The position numbers and the translations under genes were made by a program. From DASSQJ01 sp963730165 (GTDB taxonomy: Bacteria; Actinomycetota; Actinomycetes; Actinomycetales; Dermatophilaceae): a DNA stretch of 64,000 nt. Where the stretch lies: the NCBI GenBank assembly GCA_963730165.1, contig CAVSQS010000002.1, forward strand, positions 496,001 to 560,000, given 5' to 3'. Positions 51,958 through 60,661 of this stretch are shown here, piece after piece (positions within the stretch are counted from its first letter, which is position 1; every line of letters begins with the position of its first letter). Under the pieces are notes generated by a model. It was not told where the DNA came from. It was given only the letters and a program-made list of their open reading frames with translations, and made no database searches.

Positions 51958-52845
51958 TCAGTGGACGACCATGACCGGCAGGTCCGCCTTCGCGACGACC
52001 CGCCGGCTGACGCTGCCGAGCAGCAGTCCCGTGAAGCCACCGTGCCCGCGGCTGCCGACGGCGACGAGGTCGGCTCCCACCTCGTGGGCGACGTCGAGGA
52101 TGACCGGGGCCGAGTGTCCGTGCCGGACCTCCTTCCTCACCGTGACGTCAGGGTGCCCGGGGGCCACGCGCTCGATGGTGCGGCTCAGCAGGTCGTCGTA
52201 CCGCTCGTCGATCTCCGGAACGGGATCCGCAACGGGCCAGGTGATGAGCATTCCGGCCTCGATCTCGGTGCGCCACGCCACGACACAGGTGACCGACCCC
52301 CCGTCGGGGTCGACCACGTCGAGGGCGGCCTCGAGGGTTCGCAGGCTGTGGTCGCTGCTGTCGACCCCGACGACGACGTGCCGGGGCCGGGCCGCGGTGG
52401 TCCCCTCCGGGACGACGACGACCGGGCAGTCGGCGTGAGCCATCACCGGGACGACGACCGATGCGAGGCCACCGTGGCCGGGCGATCCCATGACGAGCAG
52501 GCGGGCTCCCTCGGTGGCCCGAACGAGACCGGTTGCCGGAGAGCCCCAGGGCACGTCGGTGACGACGGACAGGCCCGGATTGGCCTCGCGCACCATCCCG
52601 GCGACCTCGTCGAGGTGCTTGCGCGTGTCCTGGTCGACCTGTTCCGCCAGGTTGGGCGACCCGGCGGCCAGGGCCTCGTAGGGCGTCAGCTGCAGCCCGG
52701 CGTCGACGACCGAGACGAGGCGGAGCGCCGCCCCGAGCCGCTCGGCCTCCAAGGCGGCCCAGCCGACGACCGCGTCGTCGTGAGCAGACGCGTCGAGGGC
52801 GGCGATGACCTCTGCGCCCTGTCGGCTCGTCGGGATCTCGCTCAT
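51958..52845 (-). CDS. tandem-domain universal stress protein
   Basis: A 295-residue protein with two UspA domains (about 10-145 and 155-295). Each ends with the ATP-binding loop pattern: MGSPGHGGLASVVV in the first and VGSRGHGGFTGLLLGSVS (G-2x-G-9x-G-S) in the second, so both may bind ATP. Double-domain Usp proteins are typical of actinobacteria and act in dormancy and stress. Start ATG 52845 has an SD (GGAGGAGG). A second such gene follows 71 bases upstream on the same strand. Confidence 0.9.
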   Translation of the reverse strand: MSEIPTSRQGAEVIAALDASAHDDAVVGWAALEAERLGAALRLVSVVDAGLQLTPYEALAAGSPNLAEQVDQDTRKHLDEVAGMVREANPGLSVVTDVPWGSPATGLVRATEGARLLVMGSPGHGGLASVVVPVMAHADCPVVVVPEGTTAARPRHVVVGVDSSDHSLRTLEAALDVVDPDGGSVTCVVAWRTEIEAGMLITWPVADPVPEIDERYDDLLSRTIERVAPGHPDVTVRKEVRHGHSAPVILDVAHEVGADLVAVGSRGHGGFTGLLLGSVSRRVVAKADLPVMVVH

Positions 52846-52916
52846 GGTCGTGGCCTCCTCCCGAGCACCGCGCGGCGGTACCCCTCGTCATCCGTCACCC
52901 GGTCGGGCGACGACGT

Positions 52917-53852
52917 TCAGTGCGCGACGGCGACCACCGTCCCGGCGTGCTCGACCACGCGCCGGCTCACCGACCCCAGGAGCAGCCCGGCGAAGCCGCC
53001 ACGGCCGCGCCGGCCGACGACGACGAGGTCCGCGTCGCGCTCGGTGGCGGTGTCGAGCACCGACCGGGCCGCACCCTCCGCGCGGACGAGGACGTCGACC
53101 ACGACGTCCGGGTGAAGCCGCACGAGCGGGTCGACGACCTCGTGGACGAGGGCCTGGTAGCGCTCCTCGACGGTGTCCCAGGCGGGCGTGCCCGGCTCGG
53201 TGACGACGACGCCGTCGACCACCTCGACGGTCCAGCCGACGACACAGGTCACGGTGCCGCCGGTGCGCTCCGCGATGTCCAGCGCGGTCGCGGCCGCGAG
53301 CGCACTCTCCGGGCTCCCGTCGACCCCGACGACGATGCTGCGGGGCGGCGTGACCGGCCGCCCGGCCGGCACGACGGCCACCGGGCACCGCGCGTGCGCG
53401 ACGACCGCGCGCACCACCGACCCGAGGAGGAACCGCTCGACGCCGTGTCGTCGGGTGGCCCCGACGACGACCCAGGCGGCACCCTCGGACAGCTCGACGA
53501 GCACGGCGGCCGGAGACCCCCACTCCACCCTCTGCTCGACCCGCAGTCCCGGGCGACCTCGGAGGGCCCGCTCGGCCGCCGCGGCGACGACGGCACGACC
53601 GCCGGCGTGCAGCTGCTCGGACAGCTCCGGGATCTCGCCGAACACGGCGTCGTAGGGCGTCAGCTGGTAGCCCGGCTCCACGACGTGCGCCACGAGGAGG
53701 GGCTGGCCCGTACGCAGGGCCTCGTCCGCGCCCCAGGCGATGACGGCCTCGTCGGACGGGGACCCGTCGACTGCGGCAATGACGACTCGTGTCTCGCTGT
53801 CGCTCACGGGTTCGGTGGTCACCGTGCCCGGCCTCGTCACGTCCTCGGCCAT
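52917..53852 (-). CDS. tandem-domain universal stress protein
   Basis: A 311-residue protein with two UspA domains after a 20-residue N-terminal extension. The second domain has VGRRGRGGFAGLLLGSVSRRV, the complete ATP-binding loop; the first has VGATRRHGVERFLLGSV, in which the second glycine is replaced, so it may not bind ATP. It is a paralogue of the next gene downstream, probably by tandem duplication. Start ATG 53852 lies 6 nt after GAGACT, a weak leaderless-type -10. Confidence 0.9.
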   Translation of the reverse strand: MAEDVTRPGTVTTEPVSDSETRVVIAAVDGSPSDEAVIAWGADEALRTGQPLLVAHVVEPGYQLTPYDAVFGEIPELSEQLHAGGRAVVAAAAERALRGRPGLRVEQRVEWGSPAAVLVELSEGAAWVVVGATRRHGVERFLLGSVVRAVVAHARCPVAVVPAGRPVTPPRSIVVGVDGSPESALAAATALDIAERTGGTVTCVVGWTVEVVDGVVVTEPGTPAWDTVEERYQALVHEVVDPLVRLHPDVVVDVLVRAEGAARSVLDTATERDADLVVVGRRGRGGFAGLLLGSVSRRVVEHAGTVVAVAH

Positions 53853-54001
53853 GGCCCCAGTCTCCTCCGACGGGGCCCGCCGCGCCGTCTCGTGGGTCAC
53901 AGCCCGGACCGGGACCGGGGCCGCGGCACTCCCTTCGTCCGAACCCGCGCCGATCCGGCCGGGGCCGACCGGCCCGTGGTACAGCGGTCGTCGTGGGCTC
54001 G

Positions 54002-54934
54002 TCAGGCGAGCACGACGACGTAGACCCCGAGATACAGCAGGACGAGGAGTAGGCCGGTCACGATGGTGTGGCGACGCCGGACCGCGAGGATCGCGGTGAC
54101 GAGGAGGACGACGACGAGGGCGACGGTGACGGCGCTCTCGACGAGGTCGGTCGACACAAGCGTCGGCGCGACGAGGGGGCCGATCCCGATGGACAACGTC
54201 GCGTCGACCATCGACGCACCGAGAGCATCCCCGACGGCCATCTCCGACTGGCCCCGGCGCAGTGCCGTGACGCTGAAGATCACCTCCGGCAACGAGGTGC
54301 CGAGCGAGGCACCGAAGAAGCTGACGAGGAAGACCGGCACCCCTGCCGCCTCCGCCAGGTTCACCACCCCCCAGATCGCGGCCATGACTCCTCCGGTGAT
54401 GACGGCCAGCCCGACGGCGAGCTGGACGACGGGCCGGGTGATCCCGCCGTCCGCGCGCGGCGGGCGCTCGGCCTCCCCCGAGTCCCCGAGCCGCCACACG
54501 ACGAACGAGAGGAGAACCCACGAACCGACGAGCGCGGCGCCGTCGACGCGGGCGAGGTCGCCGTCACGCATGAGGACGGAACCGAGGGCGAGCGCGGCCG
54601 CGATCCCCACCCCGACGACGGCGGTCCGCCGCCGCGGCAGGAGCAGCACGCCACCGAGCAGCGGCATCAGGCCGAGGACGAGGGTGATCTGGGTGACGAC
54701 CGAGCCGATGCTGTCGCCGACGTTGACGTCACCGAGGCCCTCGAGCGACGCGACGATCGAGTTGGTGATCTCGGGCAGGTCGGTACCCAGAGCGACGAGC
54801 GTGATGCCGACGACGAACGGCGGCAGCCGGGTCCGGGCCACGAGGTGGCCGGCGCCGCTGACGGCCGCCCTCGAGGCGAGGACGGCGACGGTGAAGCCGG
54901 CGACCATGGCCAGCGCCGCGACGGCGAGACCCAT
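54002..54934 (-). CDS. Ca2+/cation exchanger of the YrbG family
   Basis: A 310-residue membrane protein with about 10 helices and two inverted alpha-repeats. Their signatures are VALGTDLPEITNSIVAS (first half) and LGTSLPEVIFSVTALRRG (second half), which coordinate Ca2+/Na+ in CaCA exchangers. Both acidic residues are present. It extrudes Ca2+ in exchange for H+ or Na+; which one cannot be told. It is downstream of the universal stress genes by 150 bases and may be independent. Confidence 0.88.
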   Translation of the reverse strand: MGLAVAALAMVAGFTVAVLASRAAVSGAGHLVARTRLPPFVVGITLVALGTDLPEITNSIVASLEGLGDVNVGDSIGSVVTQITLVLGLMPLLGGVLLLPRRRTAVVGVGIAAALALGSVLMRDGDLARVDGAALVGSWVLLSFVVWRLGDSGEAERPPRADGGITRPVVQLAVGLAVITGGVMAAIWGVVNLAEAAGVPVFLVSFFGASLGTSLPEVIFSVTALRRGQSEMAVGDALGASMVDATLSIGIGPLVAPTLVSTDLVESAVTVALVVVLLVTAILAVRRRHTIVTGLLLVLLYLGVYVVVLA

Positions 54935-55032
54935 GCCTCCTGTCTACCGGGAGCCGGGAGCGCCCGGGCGGCGGTGAGGCGAGCACCACCCGCGGGCGGT
55001 GCCGCGAGAGGCACGTCGGTCGACGAGCCCCG

Positions 55033-56154
55033 CTAGAGGCGGAAGTGCGCGACGACCCCGGCGTGGTCCGAGGGCCAGAACGGTGGCTGGGCCTGGAACG
55101 GGGTGTCGCCGACGAGCACGGTCGCGTCCCCGATCGGGCGGGCCGCACCACGACCGAGCACCAGGTCGATCCGGCTGTGCAGGGTCGACACCGGGTTGTT
55201 CAGCGCTCCCGGGGCCAGCGGGGGCGTGTTCGAGTCCTGGCAGCAGCTGAAGCCCGGACCGAGCAGGCTCTCGTCCCAGGCATCTCGGAACCTGCCGGGT
55301 GCGGTGAGCTGGGCGTAGGACGTCGTCGTCGACCCGTCCGCGGCAGAGTTGAAGTCACCGACCGCGATGATCGTCCCGCCCCGGGCCGGCCCGGCAAGGA
55401 ACTCGGCGGCCTGCGCCTGCTGGACCTGCGGGAAGTCCTCGGTCTCGAGGTGGGTGTCGACGAAGCGGAACGGCTGACCGTCCAGGGTGGCGTCGATGCT
55501 GGCCCACCCCCGGTCGAAGGACAGCGTCCCCACGGGCGAGACGAAGGTCTGCTGGGTGGCGTAGCGGCCGCTGCGCGGGTTGCCCCACTCCAGCCCCGGG
55601 GACTCGTCGTTGACGAGGATGACGTCACGGTCGTCCATCTGAACCGTGCACGTGATGGTCGGCCCGGGCTGGACGCACGAGGGGAAGGCGAGCGGTGCCG
55701 GCCCGATGGATGCGTTGTGGGACACCGAGGCGACCGAGTAGCTGAGGCCCCGGGCCGCCAGCGCGGCCTGGAGGATGGCGAGGAAGTCGTACCCGGGCGG
55801 TGCGGACGGGCCGGAGGTCGTCCAGGTGGAGACCTCCTGGAGCCCGACGAGGTCCGGCCGGTGCGCGTCGACCTCGGCGGCGATGGCCTGTGCTCTCGCC
55901 GGGAAGTTCGTGTACTGGACCGTCGCGAAGATCCTCGCGACGGCCTCGACGAACTCCTGCGGTGTGGTGGCCGCGAGGGCCGGGGTCAGGCTGGAGCCCA
56001 GGTAGAGGTTCTGGGTCATCACCGTGAGGTCGGCGCCCCGACTCGACTTCGCCTGGGCGGGGGCGACGGGCAGGACCGCGAGGAGGCTTACCGCGAGGGC
56101 GGCCACCACTGCTCGCAGTGGTGGGCGTGTCCGGGCCTGGGTACGAGCTCGCAT
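55033..56154 (-). CDS. secreted endonuclease/exonuclease/phosphatase-fold protein
   Basis: A 373-residue exported protein. The signal peptide (1-35) ends LPVAPAQA-K. The EEP fold shows VMTQNLYLG (Asn), VGLQEVSTW (metal Glu), FRFVDTHLETED (His), IAVGDFNSAADG (Asp/Asn) and FWPSDHAGVVAHF (Asp-His pair), the full catalytic set. It could be a nuclease, a sphingomyelinase-like or a phosphodiesterase; the substrate is unknown. Start ATG 56154 follows an SD (GGAGG). Confidence 0.87.
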   Translation of the reverse strand: MRARTQARTRPPLRAVVAALAVSLLAVLPVAPAQAKSSRGADLTVMTQNLYLGSSLTPALAATTPQEFVEAVARIFATVQYTNFPARAQAIAAEVDAHRPDLVGLQEVSTWTTSGPSAPPGYDFLAILQAALAARGLSYSVASVSHNASIGPAPLAFPSCVQPGPTITCTVQMDDRDVILVNDESPGLEWGNPRSGRYATQQTFVSPVGTLSFDRGWASIDATLDGQPFRFVDTHLETEDFPQVQQAQAAEFLAGPARGGTIIAVGDFNSAADGSTTTSYAQLTAPGRFRDAWDESLLGPGFSCCQDSNTPPLAPGALNNPVSTLHSRIDLVLGRGAARPIGDATVLVGDTPFQAQPPFWPSDHAGVVAHFRL

Positions 56155-56186
56155 GGCTGCCTCCGACGCGTCGTCAACCTGCGGGC

Positions 56187-56192
56187 ACTGTA
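56187..56192 (-). promoter_or_regulatory. -10 element of the secreted EEP gene
   Basis: TACAGT on the minus strand, about 33 nt before ATG 56154, leaving room for the GGAGG ribosome site. No clear -35. Confidence 0.4.
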
Positions 56193-56317
56193 GCGCCGGG
56201 GCGCCCGCGCGGCCATCCCCCTGTGAGCCAGCAGACGCGGATCGGCGGGCGGGTCCCTGACGCGGGACCAGGACCACCGATGACGTGGCTCAGGTCAGCG
56301 GGGCCGGTGAACGGCGC

Positions 56318-56641
56318 CTAGCCGCCCCAGGAGACGGTGGAGACCTGCTGGCACTGGCTGAGCCGGGTCTCGTAGCTGTGCTTGCCCTTGTACGCCTTCA
56401 CCTCGTCGATGCAGCGGCCGTAGAACACCTGGGCGGCCTGCTCGGCCTCCTGCCGCGGGACCCACCACTGCGTGTAGCCCCACGCGCCGCCCGCACCCAG
56501 CGTGAGCACGGTGGCGAGGAAGAGCGCCGCGCTGCGCTTGCCGGAGGCGGGTGCCGCCGCATCCCCGGGGGGGGACGCCTCGCTGCCCGGGGGGGCCACG
56601 GCGTCGATGCTGGAGGGGGAAAGCGCCTCGATGCTTGACAT
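56318..56641 (-). CDS. small single-pass membrane protein, unknown
   Basis: A 107-residue protein. A Ser/Ala/Pro-rich cytosolic start (1-35) precedes one membrane helix (about 37-57, ALFLATVLTLGAGGAWGYTQWW) and an extracytoplasmic tail with two Cys (YGRCIDEVKAYKG and RLSQCQQ) that may form a disulfide. No family recognised. An SD-like AGGAG precedes ATG 56641. It is upstream of the EEP gene on the same strand, 163 bases away. Confidence 0.6.
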   Translation of the reverse strand: MSSIEALSPSSIDAVAPPGSEASPPGDAAAPASGKRSAALFLATVLTLGAGGAWGYTQWWVPRQEAEQAAQVFYGRCIDEVKAYKGKHSYETRLSQCQQVSTVSWGG

Positions 56642-56930
56642 CGCCTACATGTCTCCTCTGGTCGACCCCCTGCATCGATGGTCGATCTGCCCGGGTGTCG
56701 ACCTCCGCGTCGCCGTCACCCGACCTCTGCCAGTACTCAAGCAGCCCCCGGACGCGCGGTCGGTGGTTTCCGGCGAACCGCCGTGGTTCTGTCCGTTCGG
56801 ACGACACCCCATCGGCACATGGGCCGATGGCATTCGGCGCCGGAGCGACGCACGGTCGTCGCGCTCGTCGAACCGGCCCTGCCACTGCGCCGTTCGGCGC
56901 GACGCCCTCCCGCGTCGACGGGCGAGCGCG

Positions 56931-57347
56931 TCAGCCCTGCGCCCAGGGCCCGACGCCACCGACCCGCCGGACGTCGTAGCTCACGATCCAGCCGGGAGCG
57001 CGCGGCGCCGGGAAGGTGGTCCCGGGATCCTGGTAGACCTTCGCCAGACGGTCGAGGAGATCCCAGGCGGCGTCACTCGGCTCCACGCGTGCGTGGGCAT
57101 GGAGCACGACGTAGGGGTTGAGCGTCGCCGTGCGGTCACGGGGCCCGAGGAAGGAGATGACGACCCGCGGGTCCCGCTCGATGTTGCGCAGCTTGACGTG
57201 GTGACCGAGGTGGGCGCTGACCAGCCGGCTGCCGTCCATCCCGATCCAGATGACGCTGACCTGAGGGCTGCCGTCGGCGTTCGTCGTGCTGAGGTGCGCG
57301 AGGGGGCCCGAGGCGATGAGCTTCGTCAGCTCCGGGTGCAGTGCCAT
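56931..57347 (-). CDS. PPOX-class F420-dependent enzyme-like protein
   Basis: A 138-residue split-barrel protein. Its start (MALHPELTKLIASGPLAHLSTTNADG, then PQVSVIWIGMDG) and NIERDPRVVISFLGP match the PPOX/F420-dependent oxidoreductase family common in actinobacteria. The cofactor could be F420 or FMN. The stretch between this gene and 56641 has no convincing coding signal. It is monocistronic and divergent from the ABC exporter genes. Confidence 0.85.
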   Translation of the reverse strand: MALHPELTKLIASGPLAHLSTTNADGSPQVSVIWIGMDGSRLVSAHLGHHVKLRNIERDPRVVISFLGPRDRTATLNPYVVLHAHARVEPSDAAWDLLDRLAKVYQDPGTTFPAPRAPGWIVSYDVRRVGGVGPWAQG

Positions 57348-57449
57348 GACCGGTCAACCTCGACGGTCGGTCGGGTGTTCCTGCGGCCCGGGTGCGGCGT
57401 GCGTCTCCGTGGCGATTCCGGACCCCGCGCCCGGTGGTACAAGAGTGAC

Positions 57450-58343
57450 GTGGCCGTCATCCGGACGACGGGTCTGACGAAGACCTACGGGCGCACCCGT
57501 GCGCTGGTCGGCCTCGACCTCGAGGTCGAGGCCGGAGAGGTGTTCGGCTACCTCGGGCCGAACGGCTCGGGCAAGACGACGACGATCCGGCTGCTGCTCG
57601 GCCTGGCACGCCCCACCGCGGGCCGCGCGGAGGTCCTCGGCGGCCACCCGGAGCGCGACGCCGTCGCCATCCACCGCCGGCTCGCCTACGTCCCGGGCGA
57701 GGCCTCGCTGTGGCCGGGCCTGACCGGTGCCGAGACGCTGCACCTGCTCGGACGGATGGCGGGAGGCGTCGACAGGGCGTACGCCGCATCCCTCGTCGAA
57801 CGGTTCGAGTTCGACCCGGACAAGCGGGTGCGCGCCTACTCCAAGGGCAACCGCCAGAAGCTGGCCCTCGTCGCAGCGCTGATGACCCGCGCGGAGCTGC
57901 TCGTGCTCGACGAGCCGACCGCCGGCCTCGACCCGCTGATGGAGCAGGTGTTCCGCGACTGCATCCGGGAGGCACAGGCGCGCGGCCAGACGGTGTTCCT
58001 CTCCTCCCACGTGCTGGCCGAGGTCGACGCGCTGTGCGAGCGGGTCGGCATCCTGCGGGCCGGCCGCCTCGTCGAGGTGGGCTCGCTCGACTCGATGCGG
58101 CTGCGCGCCTCGGTCAACGTCGAGGCCACCTTCGACGGCCTCGTCCCGGAGGTCACGGGGGTGCCCGGGGTCACCGACCCGGTCGTCGACGGACAAACGC
58201 TGAGATGTCGGGTCCACGGCTCCGTCGCGCCGCTCCTCGGGCTGCTCGCGGCCGCGGGGGCGACCCGGCTGATCAGCCGTGAGCCCACCCTCGAGGAGCT
58301 GTTCCTCGAGTACTACGGCGACAGCGCCGACGGGTCGCCGTGA
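57450..58343 (+). CDS. ABC exporter ATP-binding protein
   Basis: A 297-residue ATPase with Walker A LGPNGSGKTTT (about 35-45), Q-loop region, a signature reading YSKGNRQKLALVAALM (SKGNRQK in place of LSGGQ), Walker B LLVLDEPTAGLDPL and H-loop LSSHVLAEVD. The SKGNRQK signature and the C-terminal domain are usual for drug/antibiotic (DrrA/CcmA-like) exporters. Start GTG 57450; a TACAAG hexamer 6 nt before it hints at a leaderless mRNA. Coupled by GTGA overlap to the permease gene. Confidence 0.9.
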   Translation: MAVIRTTGLTKTYGRTRALVGLDLEVEAGEVFGYLGPNGSGKTTTIRLLLGLARPTAGRAEVLGGHPERDAVAIHRRLAYVPGEASLWPGLTGAETLHLLGRMAGGVDRAYAASLVERFEFDPDKRVRAYSKGNRQKLALVAALMTRAELLVLDEPTAGLDPLMEQVFRDCIREAQARGQTVFLSSHVLAEVDALCERVGILRAGRLVEVGSLDSMRLRASVNVEATFDGLVPEVTGVPGVTDPVVDGQTLRCRVHGSVAPLLGLLAAAGATRLISREPTLEELFLEYYGDSADGSP

Positions 58344-59980
58344 GCACCCGCGCGGTCGCCCTCGGCGTCCCGGCCACCGGGGCCACCTCTCCGCCGGCCC
58401 TGGTGGCGCAGCTGACCTGGCGCCGCACGTGGAAGGGGGCGACGGGCGTCGCGGTGGCCAACGTCCTCGTCACGGTGACCGCCGTGCTCGGCTACGCGGC
58501 GGCCTACCCGGACCCGGCCGACCGCGTCACCCTGGCCCGCAGCATCGGGTCCAACCCCGGGCTCACCGCGCTGTTCGGGCAGACCCGTGCGCTCGAGACG
58601 ATGGCCGGCTTCACCGAGTGGCGGGTCGTGCTCGCCCTCGCGCTCGTGGGCGCGATCTGGGCCATGTTCGCGACGACGAGGGTGCTCCGCGGGGAGGAGG
58701 ACGCCGGCCGCGCGGAGGTGGTCCTCGCCGGTCCGGTCACCCGGAGGGGGGCGGCGGCGGCGACCCTCGCGGGGCTCGTCGCGGTGTGGCTGCTCTGCAC
58801 CGCGACCACCGTGGTCGGCCTCGTCGTCGGGTCCGGCCGCGACCTCGGCCCCGGCCCGGCCGCGCTCCTCGGGCTGACCCTCACCGGGCCGGCGGCGGTG
58901 ATGATCGGTGTCGGCGCGGTCACCTCCCAGCTCGCCGCGACCCGACGCCGGGCGACGGGCATCGCCGCTGCCGTGCTCGGCCTGTCCTACGGGATCCGGG
59001 TCGTCGCCGACTCCACGCCGGACCTGCGCCGGCTGCGCTGGTCGACGCCGTTGGGCTGGCTGGAGGAGGTCCGGCCCCTCACGGGGGCCGACGTCCTGCC
59101 GCTCGTGCTGATGTGGCTGCTGGCCGCCACGCTGGGGGCCGTCGCCGTCTGGCTGGTCACCAGGCGCGACTCCGGTGAGGGGGTGTGGAGCGCCGACACC
59201 TCGGCCAGGCCACGGACCGCGCTGCTCACCGGCCCGTTCGGGCTGGCCGTGCGGCTGGCCCGGGGCCAGGCCGTCTCCTGGGCCCTCGGGCTCGTCGGCT
59301 TCGGGGCGCTCATCGGGCTCGTGGCCCGGACCGCGTCGGAGGCGATGGCCTCCTCGACCGGCACCGAGCTGCTCGGCCGGCTCGGTGTCGAGGACGCGGG
59401 GGCGCGGGCCTACACCGGCGTCTCCTTCGTCATTGTCACCCTCGCGCTCGGCCTGGTCGCCGCGGGGCAGGTCGCGGCCCTGCGCGACGAGGAGGCCAGC
59501 GCACGGCTCGACGTGGTGCTGAGCCGCCCGGTGGGTCGGCTCCGGTGGTTGGCCGGTCGCGTCGCCGTCGCGTGCGGCCTCGTCGCGCTGGCGGCCGCCG
59601 GGGCGGTTGTCGGCACCGGCCTCGCCGGGAGCGTGGGCGACCTCGGCGTCGCCACCGGCGACCTCGTCGTCGCCGGGGTCAACGCGGTGCCGGCCGCCCT
59701 CCTCGTGCTCGGGTTCGGGGTCCTCGTGTTCGGCGCGGCACCCCGGGCCGCCGCCTCGGTCACCTACGCGTACGTGGCCGGCTCGTTCCTCCTCGAGACC
59801 GTCGGCGCGGCGGTCGAGCTACCGGGGCTGCTGCTCGACCTGTCGGTTCTCCACCACGTCTCCCCCGCCCCCGCAGTCGACCCGGACTGGCGGGCCGCCG
59901 CGGCCATGGTCGCCATCGGCATCCTCGCGGCCGCGGTCGGGGCGGTCGCGTTCACCCGACGCGACCTCGAGGGTGGGTGA
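58340..59980 (+). CDS. ABC exporter permease, double-length
   Basis: A 546-residue membrane protein with about 12 helices, formed from two similar halves (each with a helix cluster and a soluble loop; for example LRGEEDAGRAEVVLAGPVTRRG in the first and LRDEEASARLDVVLSRPVGRLR in the second). The repeat supports an internal duplication of a six-helix permease. It is the membrane partner of the ATPase just upstream (GTGA overlap). Such pairs export drugs, lipids or peptides; the substrate is unknown. Confidence 0.88.
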   Translation: MSTRAVALGVPATGATSPPALVAQLTWRRTWKGATGVAVANVLVTVTAVLGYAAAYPDPADRVTLARSIGSNPGLTALFGQTRALETMAGFTEWRVVLALALVGAIWAMFATTRVLRGEEDAGRAEVVLAGPVTRRGAAAATLAGLVAVWLLCTATTVVGLVVGSGRDLGPGPAALLGLTLTGPAAVMIGVGAVTSQLAATRRRATGIAAAVLGLSYGIRVVADSTPDLRRLRWSTPLGWLEEVRPLTGADVLPLVLMWLLAATLGAVAVWLVTRRDSGEGVWSADTSARPRTALLTGPFGLAVRLARGQAVSWALGLVGFGALIGLVARTASEAMASSTGTELLGRLGVEDAGARAYTGVSFVIVTLALGLVAAGQVAALRDEEASARLDVVLSRPVGRLRWLAGRVAVACGLVALAAAGAVVGTGLAGSVGDLGVATGDLVVAGVNAVPAALLVLGFGVLVFGAAPRAAASVTYAYVAGSFLLETVGAAVELPGLLLDLSVLHHVSPAPAVDPDWRAAAAMVAIGILAAAVGAVAFTRRDLEGG

Positions 59981-59995
59981 GGCCACGGCCTCCGG

Positions 59996-60661
59996 TCAGG
60001 TGTCGTTCGTCCGCCGTCGCACGGTGAGCACCGAGCGCAGCGAGCGGCGCAGCTCCGGCACCAGCCGTGCCCAGTAGACGACGTTGGCCACGAGCCCGAA
60101 GGCGACGAGGTCGCGACGGTGCCGGATCGCCCCCCACACCGGCACGGTGACCGGCCACAGCATCATCAGCCGCCGGTCCCGGGCCACACCGATGCCGGCG
60201 GAGACCACCCCCGTCGTGACGAGCAGGCCCGTGGGGTCGAGGACCGCGAGTCCACCGATCATCGGCGACATGCCATAGCCACCCCGGAACCCGTTCCAGG
60301 CCGGGAAGACGTGGCCGACGACCGCCGAGCCCGCCGCGGCGGGTGCCGCCGCGGTGCCGGGGAGCGCGAGCCTCATGACGAGGGTCGGAGCGGCCGCCTT
60401 GACCGCCTCGAGGCCGATGCTGGCCATCATCGCCCGGCCCCCCGCGTGCTCCTTCACACTCGTCGGCGTGATGCCGTGGAACTCCACCGTGGTGCCGGTC
60501 TCGCGGACCTCGATGCTCGTCACGCTCAGGTCCTGACCGGGTGCGGCCCGCTGCCCGACGACCTGGGAGAACGACACCGACCCGGCGAGGTATCCCGTCG
60601 CCGCCCCCACGGCGATCGCCGCGAGCTGTGGCAGCCGATGCTCAGCAGCACGACCGGTCAT
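59996..60661 (-). CDS. divergent PlsY-like membrane acyltransferase homologue
   Basis: A 221-residue membrane protein resembling acyl-phosphate:glycerol-3-phosphate acyltransferase PlsY. Motif 1 is LAGSVSFSQ near 24-33; motif 2 is GHVFPAWNGFRGGYGMSP, whose spacing matches PlsY but with Tyr where GGKG has Lys. The segment where PlsY has GSGNPGATN reads HGITPTSVKEHAG. So the fold is likely shared but the active site is changed, and a different acceptor is plausible. ATG 60661 overlaps the PEP-synthase-like stop (ATGA), so the two genes are coupled. Confidence 0.7.
   Translation of the reverse strand: MTGRAAEHRLPQLAAIAVGAATGYLAGSVSFSQVVGQRAAPGQDLSVTSIEVRETGTTVEFHGITPTSVKEHAGGRAMMASIGLEAVKAAAPTLVMRLALPGTAAAPAAAGSAVVGHVFPAWNGFRGGYGMSPMIGGLAVLDPTGLLVTTGVVSAGIGVARDRRLMMLWPVTVPVWGAIRHRRDLVAFGLVANVVYWARLVPELRRSLRSVLTVRRRTNDT

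Noticed and set aside
56103..56124. 10-bp hairpin (CCACCACTGC) that looked like a terminator
   Set aside because: It lies inside the signal-peptide codons of the secreted EEP gene, so is not at a transcript end.
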